56,029 nt of DNA, from the IMG/VR virus record IMGVR_UViG_3300010153_006010, positions 1 through 56,029 of that record. The stretch is one strand, 5' to 3'. Below, one piece after another: positions 18,642-29,000 of this stretch. This stretch comes from a virus. Each line of letters opens with the position of its first letter. The stretch's first letter is position 1. The translations under genes were made by a program, and so were the position numbers. The notes under the pieces were generated by a model. The model ran no database searches and was not told where the DNA came from. It saw only the letters and a list, made by a program, of their open reading frames with translations.

Positions 18642-21600
18642 TCAAGGAGGCCATCGAAATTGGCGGTTAAACTCTTCCTCTTCTGCGGGTGGCGGTGGAT
18701 CGTCGTCTTTCTTGCCGGCGTCTTCGTCGCCGCCCTGGAGGCGGGGAGGCGGGTCGTCGTCGGGCTCGCCGTTGCCGAAATCAATCCCAGGCTGTTCTCT
18801 TGGATTGTCCTCCCCTGGTCTTAAAGGAGGAAGGGTCTCGATGGCGTTGGGGTCGCCGCCGACGCCTATTAGTTCATCCTCGCCATTGACACCCCCACCG
18901 AAATTCCGAATTCTGCTCGGATCTTTAATGTAAGCTAAAACTGGAGGAGCATACTTTATTTTATTGCGCTCCAGGGTATGACTCTCTACCATGTTGCGAG
19001 TGTCGCTCGCATATCGAGCCGAAGCAGGCATCAATTGATCAAGCATCCGAGTCATGGCGGAATCTAACCATTTATAATAATCAAGATACTTTTGAAGATC
19101 TGGTATTTCATTTTGAACCTTCCGGAAAAAGATTTCTCTAATTTTTTCCATGCGCTTATAATTGATTCTGTATTGGTTTACGGGCTCCCCTATCAAATTA
19201 TTAAAATCTTTAATAGAAGCAAACAAATGGAGCATACGAGTAGAAATGCTCCGATACATACTCTTCTCTATCGCAAAATATGTATTAGAGGGTTTCTTAA
19301 ATGTTTTAAATACTTGATCATCAGAAGATAAAACCTTAACCATTTCGCTAGAATTAATATATTCTGGGGGGATTAGCTTATCAGCATAAGAATAGTGCTT
19401 TAGAGATGGCTGAGACAGTGATGTAAAAAAGTCTCCCAAGCCGGTGTGTTGTCTTAGGTTAATTTTACTAAATGTATCTCCCTGGTAAGTAGATTCATAA
19501 TTTGTGCCCGCAGAACCAGAAGAAGCATCAGACGCTATAAACCTACCACTTAAATCTGAACCTGTTATCTCGGCGAATTCCCAATTCAAAGCCAGTGTCT
19601 GAATATTGGGGATATAAACATGTGCGCTTGCTGTCTGGAACAAATAAGAATTTTTACCCGGATGTAATGAGCCGTGAGTATTTATTTCTCGTGCCTGGAT
19701 GTCTACAACAGCGGGGGGAATATAATCTGTCCAATACCGAATACTTGATGCTTTAACATCAGTGGAGGTAAGAGTTGTTCCACTAAAATTATTTCGATGA
19801 GCACCCGTATAGATTCTTTTTGCTAATCCGATGGTGGAAGACCCTGATAAATAGCTTATGTCGCTCTTTACAGAGAAAGAGCCCTCTTTGTTTCCGGCGG
19901 CGAAGTTAGTCCCATATAACTCAAGCTCGTAGCCAGTTAGCGAAACAGATGAGCCCGTAACCTTATTCGCAAAAGGGTATTTCTTGGGCTTTACGCTTAG
20001 AGAAAAATTCCACCTCTCATTATTATAAACGTTGCGATATATGTCGGATTGAAGTAAAATATCTCCTGCTCGGTTTTCAACCACAAAATAAGCATCTTTG
20101 ACCTTGTAGGCTGGACTAATCACTTCGGCATATGGTGCGGGGGTCTTTACCGCATATACTTGAAGACCGTAATCGTCTGTAGAGGTCGCCCAGTTTAAAT
20201 CTACAGAGGTAGGACTGGCATCATCCGGTGTGTGGAAGCCAAATAAAGAGGAACTTACCACCTGCGGAAGGTGGTAAGGCAATGTATCCTGTTGGTCTTT
20301 GTTGGGAAAAATAAACTCACCCTGTAAACTAAAAGCGTACTCATCTAATTGAGAGGATGATTGGATTAGACCGACAGAATTGGGATTAGAAGAGTTATAA
20401 TATTGATAAACTACAGCGTCAGAATCACCTATGTTCCGTAAAGCTGAAAAATCAATGTATTTTTTTGTAGTAACCGAAGTCTCATAATTACTGGTAAGCT
20501 CAAAGTCAGTTTGGTCACCGTACACATTGAGAGATAAGATGTCCTCCCCTATGCCTAAACACCTAATAAAATTTCTGACCGCTTTTTGATTACCCTTAGA
20601 TTTAAGAATAAAATTAAGATTGTTATAGATATTTTTATAAAGAGAATTCTTAATGTCATTAAGTTGTTGATCAAAATTAATTTGTTCATCACGTTGTAAA
20701 AATTGAGCCAATATATCTGAATTTTCAAATAATTCTGGAGCATTAACTCCGAAGTTGTCTATAAGGCGGTCATTATACGGAAACTCGTCGATAGAATCAG
20801 TCATGCTACCGCTAACGTAGTCCATGTATTTAATCTTCTTAAGAGCCGTTATCTGATTATAGAGGGTGTCAAAATATCCAGAAATAATTTGAGTCAAATT
20901 TAAAAGTTCGCTCTCGTTCTCCTCGTCTTCCTCAACAATCCAATTAGGCAAATGGTTGAGAAGTCTCGAACTGTTGCCGTCATCATATACTGACCCACTC
21001 TGTTCATAGATTAATTTAGTTGAAAGATAAGTTGGGTGGTTCGTCCGGATGATGGGATCCCCTCGCTCAGAAACCGACTCTATCTCCAACTGGTTAATCG
21101 CAGAACCTGTATTTCGTGCTACATCTACTGCGGAACTGTAATTAACGTAATTGCCATTAGAGACTCTTCCCGAATAATCTAAGATAGTTTGATCGACGGA
21201 GGAGGTTTGAGTGATTCCGGCATTGAACTTATAATAGACCCCCAGTGAAACATTGGCATCATATTTGTCGCTTCCGCCCTCAACGTTGGTAAACCAATAT
21301 CTCCCCACCTGTTCCGCATTTCTTGCTTTTTTCCAAAATCGAAACTCGTCCAAAGAAGCCGATAGTTTTCCGGAACCCTCTGGTATTGAAGAAAAAGTAG
21401 ACGGTGCCTCACGCAGGGCACCCACATTACCGACCATAGTTCCTGTTACCGCACCAATAAGCTTAGCTGGGTCAATATCAGTAGCAGCAGAGGCCGTAAT
21501 GCCGGTCTCAACACACACACCATTCATATAGAAATCTATAGTTGCGGGCTGCTTTGAAGTGTTGAAAACAAAGGAAAAATTCCTCCATGACCCATCAGAA

Positions 21601-22364
21601 ATTGTAACCTGATCAGCGGTGGATGGAACAGGTGTCTCAAGAAAGCCGTTGGTCCCAGAAAGCATCGTGACATGAAACTGTGTTTCAGATCCTGAGTGTA
21701 TCGCTATCCTTAATCTTCCGTAATCCGCACTGCTAGAGTTGGCAACTGCCACGCCGTTTGTGAGGTCAAAAATGGCCATATTTCTTGCCGTTTCAGCAAC
21801 TCCGTTAGGATTTATTAGAGTGTCTTTTTTAAGAAAAAATTCAACAGTAGTACCATTTGGACCAGCAAATTCCAAATTTGAGGTTCGGTCTTTTGATTCG
21901 TCAAATTTGGTATTCACATGGGGACCACCCTTAGCCTGTATATAATTGGCTGTATCTACCTCATCATACTTAGAACTATTAGTAGCAGCTATAGTATAAG
22001 GGGAGCCAATTGTCACAAAACCAGTAGAACGGGGGTATTTTACCTCTAACATGTACTTCTCTAGAGGGTTTATGTCGTTATAAAAGGTTGTCTTCTCCAG
22101 TCCAGAGCCGTCGTATGGATAGTTAGCGGCAATATATTGAAAAGCATTTTGATAATATTTCTCAGCAGAGCCGAACTTTACAAAATTTTCAGGTACAGCG
22201 TAATCGATAGGAGGGAGGAAATACTCATTCCTCGTCACCAAAGATTTTAAATGGGCTTGGGATTCTACCCCTTCTCCTAGAGTATCCGGAGCACTGCTCT
22301 TAAGATATTTCCCTACAGTAGCGCCACTTTTATTATTTTGATATAAACTCTTTAGGCTGCTCAT
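18642..22364 (-). CDS. Baseplate/tail protein with LamG-like domain and acidic-proline tail
   Basis: A 1240-residue virion protein. Residues about 140-365 look like a concanavalin/LamG jelly-roll: VEFFLKKD, then GSWRNFSFVFN, then IDFYMNGVCV, and ending in LDEFRFWKKAR followed by a short helix. Such domains usually bind carbohydrate. The middle is mixed alpha/beta, including a helical part (QLNDIKNSLYKNIYNNLNFI). The last ~90 residues are disordered in appearance and rich in Pro, Asp, Glu and Gly (DDDPPPPAEEEEF), encoded by a visibly GC-rich stretch. Its ATG overlaps the stop of the preceding gene as ATGA, so translation is probably coupled. Position after gp6 is where T4 has gp7, but I see no decisive gp7 similarity. 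Confidence 0.74.
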   Translation of the reverse strand: MSSLKSLYQNNKSGATVGKYLKSSAPDTLGEGVESQAHLKSLVTRNEYFLPPIDYAVPENFVKFGSAEKYYQNAFQYIAANYPYDGSGLEKTTFYNDINPLEKYMLEVKYPRSTGFVTIGSPYTIAATNSSKYDEVDTANYIQAKGGPHVNTKFDESKDRTSNLEFAGPNGTTVEFFLKKDTLINPNGVAETARNMAIFDLTNGVAVANSSSADYGRLRIAIHSGSETQFHVTMLSGTNGFLETPVPSTADQVTISDGSWRNFSFVFNTSKQPATIDFYMNGVCVETGITASAATDIDPAKLIGAVTGTMVGNVGALREAPSTFSSIPEGSGKLSASLDEFRFWKKARNAEQVGRYWFTNVEGGSDKYDANVSLGVYYKFNAGITQTSSVDQTILDYSGRVSNGNYVNYSSAVDVARNTGSAINQLEIESVSERGDPIIRTNHPTYLSTKLIYEQSGSVYDDGNSSRLLNHLPNWIVEEDEENESELLNLTQIISGYFDTLYNQITALKKIKYMDYVSGSMTDSIDEFPYNDRLIDNFGVNAPELFENSDILAQFLQRDEQINFDQQLNDIKNSLYKNIYNNLNFILKSKGNQKAVRNFIRCLGIGEDILSLNVYGDQTDFELTSNYETSVTTKKYIDFSALRNIGDSDAVVYQYYNSSNPNSVGLIQSSSQLDEYAFSLQGEFIFPNKDQQDTLPYHLPQVVSSSLFGFHTPDDASPTSVDLNWATSTDDYGLQVYAVKTPAPYAEVISPAYKVKDAYFVVENRAGDILLQSDIYRNVYNNERWNFSLSVKPKKYPFANKVTGSSVSLTGYELELYGTNFAAGNKEGSFSVKSDISYLSGSSTIGLAKRIYTGAHRNNFSGTTLTSTDVKASSIRYWTDYIPPAVVDIQAREINTHGSLHPGKNSYLFQTASAHVYIPNIQTLALNWEFAEITGSDLSGRFIASDASSGSAGTNYESTYQGDTFSKINLRQHTGLGDFFTSLSQPSLKHYSYADKLIPPEYINSSEMVKVLSSDDQVFKTFKKPSNTYFAIEKSMYRSISTRMLHLFASIKDFNNLIGEPVNQYRINYKRMEKIREIFFRKVQNEIPDLQKYLDYYKWLDSAMTRMLDQLMPASARYASDTRNMVESHTLERNKIKYAPPVLAYIKDPSRIRNFGGGVNGEDELIGVGGDPNAIETLPPLRPGEDNPREQPGIDFGNGEPDDDPPPRLQGGDEDAGKKDDDPPPPAEEEEFNRQFRWPP

Positions 22365-23845
22365 ACATCTTCTTCTTCTATTTTAAATTTGAACACTTCA
22401 GGCTGTTCTTTATATTCACCCTGTAAATAATAAGCAAATTTAATCCCATACATATATCCAGGTTCTAAATATGAAGTATCTAATTCAAAATAGTTCCCGC
22501 TAACGTCATACGATAGGCGGGTGAAGTTATTGTTTGAACTCCCAGTTCCAAATGGGATTATTTCTAAATTATCAATTGATCTGAAAATGCGATAGTAGGC
22601 ATCATCTATTATCGTAGTATCAACCTTTGAGCTTGCTACCGTATAAATGTTTGGTTTCCAGTTTTTGTCTCTTACAAAAACTCGTAAACGAGGTTTTTGC
22701 CCTTTAGCATAACTGCTATTAAGATTTGTAATAGTTGTCAAATAAACGGTATCATACAAAAGGTCTGCGGTCTCTACTTCAATTGGTTCATAGGATCCTG
22801 TATAATAGTTTATTCTAGGGGACGAGCCCGTGTGCCAAACATCAAATACCGTATCGTAAGAACTGGTCGAAGCAAATGAGGCGGTATATATACCAGTGGT
22901 CGTGGTACCGTTCTCTACAAGGAGACCCGCAGTTAGGGAGGTGGTCATTACATTATCAGAATTAATCACGCTCAATGGATCACCAAGAGGTCCCGTGCTG
23001 CCAGAATAAATTTCCACTTCTAAAGTGTGTCCTTCTAGTCCTGGGATATTTGTAAGCTGACCTCTTACTATGTTATATAAGTACAGCGTGTTTAGATTAT
23101 CGCTTGCCGGCACGACGCTACTACTAATATAGAAATTTCCCCTGTTATCTCTTCTGGTCGAGTCCCACCGGGCTTCAATAGTGGGCTGATAGAAATAGAA
23201 CTCGCTCGTCCTAGAGAAAAACATCTTTGTATACAAACTCTCTGATCCAGAAACCGAACTGTCTGGGAATCTCAGAAGGAGACCGTCATTGTCAGTAGAG
23301 TCGAGCCACTTATATACTTGTTCGGAAATATCTATTGTTATGTCTTCTAACCCCGTAGGGAAATATATGCTAGCACTAGTATTTATTCCCGTATGATAAG
23401 AGCCACCTTCTAGAGCCCAGCCATTCCCAGACGAGGCAGAAATCCAGTTTGATACACCTAAGTCAGAATAGTTGTCCATGTCCAAACCCCGACCCTCTGT
23501 CCAGCTTTGAGATAACATATTTAGCTCTAGAGTAAAATCTGACGGCGTGCTGCTCCCGTGAGGGGCATTATATATATTAAGATGGAACTTGAGGCTACCG
23601 GTAGCAGTAGGGAGAACACCCGAGGACATATCTTCTTGGATCGTGTCTATGGGGAACTGTATAATAAACCTGCTCTGTTCAGCATTTTCAGGACTAATAG
23701 AAGCAGAAGTCTGACCTTGTATTACAAAGGTTTCTAAGATGTCCGCAGCGCCCATATTAGACCCCGTAGCCTTAATAAGGAGATTGTTCTTATAGGCATT
23801 TGAAATCGTATTGTCTTGTGTTGCGTGATATTTCTTTATACCCAT
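22361..23845 (-). CDS. Virion protein with DNRLRE/CBM96-like N-terminal domain
   Basis: A 494-residue protein if started at ATG 23845, which follows the gp6 stop codon closely; an upstream TTG at 23854 is possible but less likely. The first ~220 residues resemble the DNRLRE (CBM96-like) fold: SQSWTEGRGLDMD, a Trp/Gly-rich loop (GNGWALEGG), then ITIDISEQVYKWLD and GLLLRFPDSS. These beta domains occur in fibre and carbohydrate-binding proteins. The C-terminal half has two or three further beta sandwiches with many Ser/Thr/Tyr and no catalytic motif. It is translationally linked downstream (ATGA) to the LamG protein. I infer a baseplate or fibre-attachment protein that may contact cell-surface sugars. 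Confidence 0.72.
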   Translation of the reverse strand: MGIKKYHATQDNTISNAYKNNLLIKATGSNMGAADILETFVIQGQTSASISPENAEQSRFIIQFPIDTIQEDMSSGVLPTATGSLKFHLNIYNAPHGSSTPSDFTLELNMLSQSWTEGRGLDMDNYSDLGVSNWISASSGNGWALEGGSYHTGINTSASIYFPTGLEDITIDISEQVYKWLDSTDNDGLLLRFPDSSVSGSESLYTKMFFSRTSEFYFYQPTIEARWDSTRRDNRGNFYISSSVVPASDNLNTLYLYNIVRGQLTNIPGLEGHTLEVEIYSGSTGPLGDPLSVINSDNVMTTSLTAGLLVENGTTTTGIYTASFASTSSYDTVFDVWHTGSSPRINYYTGSYEPIEVETADLLYDTVYLTTITNLNSSYAKGQKPRLRVFVRDKNWKPNIYTVASSKVDTTIIDDAYYRIFRSIDNLEIIPFGTGSSNNNFTRLSYDVSGNYFELDTSYLEPGYMYGIKFAYYLQGEYKEQPEVFKFKIEEEDV

Positions 23846-23846
23846 T

Positions 23847-25643
23847 TTATACAATTACTCCCAAAATGTCTGTGTCAGGCAATAAAATTTCTGCCGCTGC
23901 ATCGGGCGGAAGTTTTAAATAGCGTCCATCATTAGACATATTTTTATTAATATCATAAGTATAGCCGCTATAAACACCGCCGACAATGTTATAAAACTCA
24001 ACATTCTGTGCGTCAGTAACGCCGGGAACATCGTTAAGAATCTTTAAAACATCGGTTACATATACAGATTCACCTAAACCAAATTTTATAGTCAAGAAGT
24101 CATTTTGAAGTGCCTGAGTACATTTCTCTATAAGATCAAATCGATTAATGTCCACGTCCGGTATTATCTCATATTTAATTCCAATATTTATAACTTTGCC
24201 ATCCAGGATATCTATCGTGTCATTAATCATACGATAGTTGTTTAGCCATGTTTTAAGGTTGTCTTTCAGGACAGAATTGGGAGCAATTAAATCGCCAGTT
24301 GAGGATTCTGACAAGACATACATATTAAGGTTGCGGCGGATTGAATCAGGATCCCTTACCACTGTTGCCCTTTTAATTTTGCCGAATTTAGAAGGCATCC
24401 GGTAAGCTAAATTCATATAATCTTCCCTAGTTACCGCACGGTCTTGAGAAGCATAACTTCCATATGCCCTAATCTTTATTTCGTCTGCTAAAAGTGGAGC
24501 AGAGTCCCCAGTGATAGGAGACTCATTATCCACCTCAATAGAAGATAACATAATCTCGACAATTGCCTCAGACAACTCTTGACGATTAGCAAATAATAAT
24601 TTTGGGCTTACAATCTTAGTAATTGTCGAGACCGAGGCGTTGGAGATGTTGGTAGTATTGGCCGTATACACCACAGTTAATGTAGTATTCGTGGGCACGA
24701 CGCCGAATTTATCAGTCTTAATCAAATTAGTCGGGTCAAAAGTTGTTTCAGTAACATACGGCTTACTATCCACATTTAGAACTACATCGGCTGGGTCTGC
24801 TACCTTATCTCCTGTTAAATTATTCTCGGAGCCGTACCCAAATTGTATAGTTGTCGAGCCGTCTATATTATGCTTTGTGACAAATCGACGAGGAGCGGGA
24901 AGAAGGCGCATACTATAAGGGGCCTGAACCTTTGTTGAGCTATCTACATTTTTTATTTGGGACATTATCACGTCTTGTGACAAATTGCCCACCTGATAAT
25001 ACTCGTTACCTTGAGAATCCTTCACCGAAATGACCTCGGTAATGCTTGATCTTCCCAATTCCAAGGTTAAAAACCGTTGATAATCCGTCACCGCAAGTTG
25101 GTCTTCAAATTGTTGACCCGAAACTACTTGCCCATAAGCTTTTACGGCAAAATAAGTAGGGTTACCAGTTACTGTATCAGTTCGAGCAACAGTGATTTCA
25201 TTACTGGGATCGGAAAAGTCGATGTCGCTTATTAGGGTATATGTGGCTCCATTCTCGCCGCTCACAATAGTACCTCTTTGTATAATTGGCAAATAACGAG
25301 AGTCAGGAGACCTTGAGGTTGGTGATACAGGGACCAGCATAAATACCGCTACCTGACCAGTAGACTTAGCTGCGCCTTGGTTTTTAAACCCTAATGTTTC
25401 CGATAATTTTACGACGCTATCATATCTTATGGCACTATCCAAAAAACTCTCGTTTGTTTGGAAATCAGCATAAAAAGATAGTTGATCGCCGACATAAGCC
25501 ACCATATCTAACATTAATGAACCAAAAGACGCCTCACTAAAGTCCTTGAAAGTACTGGGATAATATCTTTTGGCATAGTTTTCCAAATCATTTTTAATAG
25601 ACTCGAAATCTCTGCTTGTATAGTTTATTGGTCTTTTAGCCAT
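23847..25643 (-). CDS. gp6: Baseplate wedge protein, T4 gp6 / J-like family
   Basis: This 598-residue protein is recognisable as the gp6/J-type baseplate wedge. The N-terminus reads YTSRDFESIKNDL, followed by TFKDFSEASFGSLMLDMVAY, then an aromatic stretch and TNESFLDSAIR. The central part has the J-like region (RAYGSYASQDRAVTREDYMNL) and the C-terminal part ends with a YDINKNMSNDGRYLKL strand. In T4, gp6 forms the inner ring joining the wedges around the hub and contacts gp25, gp7 and gp53. T4 gp6 is 660 residues, so the length fits. The gene follows gp25 after a 17-base gap, the same order as in other T4-like phages, which strengthens the call. Confidence 0.88.
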   Translation of the reverse strand: MAKRPINYTSRDFESIKNDLENYAKRYYPSTFKDFSEASFGSLMLDMVAYVGDQLSFYADFQTNESFLDSAIRYDSVVKLSETLGFKNQGAAKSTGQVAVFMLVPVSPTSRSPDSRYLPIIQRGTIVSGENGATYTLISDIDFSDPSNEITVARTDTVTGNPTYFAVKAYGQVVSGQQFEDQLAVTDYQRFLTLELGRSSITEVISVKDSQGNEYYQVGNLSQDVIMSQIKNVDSSTKVQAPYSMRLLPAPRRFVTKHNIDGSTTIQFGYGSENNLTGDKVADPADVVLNVDSKPYVTETTFDPTNLIKTDKFGVVPTNTTLTVVYTANTTNISNASVSTITKIVSPKLLFANRQELSEAIVEIMLSSIEVDNESPITGDSAPLLADEIKIRAYGSYASQDRAVTREDYMNLAYRMPSKFGKIKRATVVRDPDSIRRNLNMYVLSESSTGDLIAPNSVLKDNLKTWLNNYRMINDTIDILDGKVINIGIKYEIIPDVDINRFDLIEKCTQALQNDFLTIKFGLGESVYVTDVLKILNDVPGVTDAQNVEFYNIVGGVYSGYTYDINKNMSNDGRYLKLPPDAAAEILLPDTDILGVIV

Positions 25644-25660
25644 TTTGTTCCGCCCTGATC

Positions 25661-26065
25661 TTAATTAGTCATTGTGGTAGTTATTATTAGCTGATCGCTG
25701 CCAGCAAAGGGTAATATATTGTATCTAATTACTGTTCTTACATCGTTTAAGCCCAAAGTAGGATCCTCATCACTTGTCAAAAAAGTCACTTCTTCTAGGT
25801 TAAGTGCGGGGATATGTCTTCTGACTTGTTCATTAATTTTTTGTGACACTTTAGAAAAAGTATCTCCATGTAGAGGTTCGAATAGAAATTGGTGTAAACC
25901 TACTCCAAATTCTGGGAGCATCACTCTTTCGCCGGGACCAGTAAGAATTAGCATCTTTAAATTTTGACGAATCGCAGCCTTCAGCGTTTTATTAAGCTGG
26001 TAGGGTCCGTCGGTGCTGCCATATATCAGCGGTAATTTCGGCGAAATGCCCTGTAGTTTACTCAT
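25661..26065 (-). CDS. gp25: Baseplate wedge protein, T4 gp25-like
   Basis: This 134-residue protein matches the GPW/gp25 family in length and in its core: LKAAIRQNLKMLILTGPGER, then MLPEFGVGLHQFLFEP. In contractile systems gp25-type proteins sit in the inner baseplate and nucleate sheath assembly, contacting gp6 and gp53. The family was once called lysozyme-like, but the role is structural. The gene overlaps the end of the 1970-residue gene by 8 bases and is followed by gp6, the conserved wedge order. Start at ATG 26065 gives the usual short N-terminal arm before the conserved region. This is one of the most secure assignments in the window. Confidence 0.92.
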   Translation of the reverse strand: MSKLQGISPKLPLIYGSTDGPYQLNKTLKAAIRQNLKMLILTGPGERVMLPEFGVGLHQFLFEPLHGDTFSKVSQKINEQVRRHIPALNLEEVTFLTSDEDPTLGLNDVRTVIRYNILPFAGSDQLIITTTMTN

Positions 26066-29000
26066 CGTTCTTAATTAGTATCTCCAAAATTCTTTTCTCT
26101 TCTCTGATGTGGGGAACCAGGTCGGGTCGTACACCAGATTCGAAAATCCAACTACCTAACCAAAGCCCAGCAGGGGTGAGGGTCAGGCCGTCGGTGAATT
26201 CTTCATAACCCTCCTCTATCAATTCAGGCCAGATCCAGTCTTCGGGTGTTCGACCTCGATGGAAGTTCACATAATCTTCAAAAAACCGGTGCCATGCCGG
26301 CCTTGGCTGGCTGTCATACTCTTCGTGGTCACGAGGCAGGTAGGATAGCGGGACAGGGGGGCCGTCTTGGTTCCTGCCGATTTCTCTGTGGCCATCAATT
26401 ATGTGGTTGAAATTAAAGTTTCCATTGTTGGCAACACGGGTGAGGCGACCATGAGGGTGTCCTGGGTCAGTGGCTGTCAAGTCTGCGGCGAGGCGGAACA
26501 AGCGATCGAGGGTGAAATTGTCATTGTTAACTATATTTTTAAAATCATCCACTGTAAACCGTACCGCCGAGCGGCCGTCGTCGGCGATCCAATGAAGTTT
26601 GTTGGTGAAACCCCAGAAATCTAACTCACGTGTTTCGTTGGTATAGCGGTCCACATAGGCTTTCAGGGCATGTGTCATGATCGCTCCTAAATAAGTTGGG
26701 TAACTGTATTTCCCCGATTCATCCCGCTCGAAAAAAGGTATCTGGTCCGCATAGCTTAAGAGCCCCATTGATTGTCGCCAATCCACTCGTTGGGCTCGAT
26801 TATCCAGCAAATTTTGTAAATTTTGTATGCGTTTCTCTGCCTCTTCCTGATTATAATAAGTTATACTTAAAGCAACAGTATCAAATTGGTCTCGCTCATA
26901 TGTTATATTGTATGCGGAATCAATCTGGATCAGACTCGGGTGCATTTGAAGATGATTGTCAACCACCACCGGGAAACCGGAATATCGAGACAAGAACTTG
27001 GTTACTGCCTGACCTTTGACTGCGGATAACACGCTGTCATCAATCGCAGCTTCTTCCAGAACTAGTCTATAGGCGATATCACTATAGCGTTCAGCGAATC
27101 TTATTCCTTTATCCATATACATCATATAAGAAGCTATCTGAAATGCTATAGGAAAATAATATGTTCCAACCATAAGACCTAGGTCGGTCACTTTGAGGGA
27201 GTCACGACCACGACCGGTGACGAGTTGGGTGATGAGACCGTTGAACTCGCCTAATCCGTTTTGTCGATCTTTTTGGATTTGAGACAGGTATGTGCTAGGG
27301 GATCGTCTGAAGCGGTCATACATAGTTGCCAACAAAGACTTATATTTTCCCAGACCACTGCCGTTCGGGTCGAACACAGATAGGTTCACCTGGTTATACT
27401 CGGAATATGTAGCTATATTATTCAACATGCCCACATATACACAACGAACAATGGATTTTAAATTATGTTTAGCGGTGTGGCGGCTTAAAATTAAAGGATT
27501 GTTGATAAAATCGGGGTCTGTGTCATCGTGGGGGTATACTTTTTTTAGGTCCGGTATCAAAGTGCTGAAGGGTCCCAACAGATCTTTGCTCTCAAGGTCC
27601 TCAAGCAATTCTCGATGTAAGTAATCTGTGATTGTTTCAACGGTGCCGACACTTCTCCAATTTGGATAAGCTTGAGCCATGGGCATTATGTTTAGAAAGA
27701 AAGTGCCCATTTTAGTTTGTATTTTTTTAAGGGCAACTTCCGCACGATGCCGCTCTTCAGGTGTTATACATATGTCATCCGAGATTTGTAAAGCTGGTCT
27801 GTTTAAGGAAGATATATATCTCGGCATTCGGCGGGTGCCGATTTCGTTTATAACCGAGTTATTTATCAGTGAATCTATCCTCGTTGTATAATTTTGAATT
27901 ACCTGGACGTCTTTTCGACGCTCGCCGATGGGAACACCAAGCTGCCATTCCCCCGGCGGGCCGCCGAATTGCTGGGGCAACACCCCTATAGATAACCCCT
28001 GGTATAAATGTATATAAGCAGAGGTATACATGGGAGGCATTAAGACACCCCCGACCTCTAGGATATTTTTTTGCGATCGTGGGTCATCACCAGGGATAGG
28101 AACAGTCCGAATATAGTGGTCAAAATTGCCGCTACTATAGGTTGTACCATTATAAATCCTATAATCTATTGCCTCATAATTGCCCCTTTGAGAGGGCGGG
28201 AGAGAGGATGACACCTCATGATAAAGCCCTGCTTCTGGTTGATAATAACTTAGCATAGGAAAGGTGTAAGGACGATTGGCGTAAAAGGTGCGAATGTCGC
28301 CGCCGCTCGCATTGGCGCATCGAAGATAGGTTGCGCCAGTGAAGCCCGTATACGGGGAGTGAGTTTCGACTTTTTGAAGGTAATCAAAAGTTTTCTGACT
28401 TATGCTACGAAGAACTCCACTTTCCGCTTCCGTGACCCTTTTGCTGCCGTAGGCGATCTCCCCCAGGTTTATTGGGGTAAGGTAAAAGGCAAGATCTTTT
28501 CTCAACGGGGGGGGCGAATTGGGAATTGAATAATATGCTGCGTCCCTGCTATCAACATGGACCACTTCAGGATGGCGATACTGGGGAAGATCTAATCTTG
28601 GAGGAGAAACATAAGTTCCAGTGCGTGAATCTGACCATATATATTTATAAACGTAGTCTTGGGTATATGCGTTCTTTCGTGCGCCGAAGTTTCCTTGGAC
28701 ATTCCAAGAGTCCGGGTTTTGGAACCAATCATCTTCGCCGGCCGTCGTCACAGAGTATCCAATCCGCTCGCCACTGAAACTGGATGGTGTTATAAAATAT
28801 TGAGTACCCCGAGCAAAGCCTGAGAAATAAAGTTGGTTTATTAAAACTTCTCTTAAACCCCAGAATATTTGATAGAATAGCTCGGTACCCATTTTGGAGT
28901 TATATAAATTATATTCGGTCCCTTGAACTGTGGTTTGCTCTTGACCAAATAACGCAAGGAACTTTTTAGCTACCCAGGCCGCAAACGCATTGCTGAGATC

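Noticed and set aside
28638-28650. TATAAATA-type string (T4 late promoter consensus) on the minus strand.
   Set aside because: It lies deep inside the 1970-residue coding sequence, and such AT-rich strings occur by chance in this genome; no downstream gene start fits.
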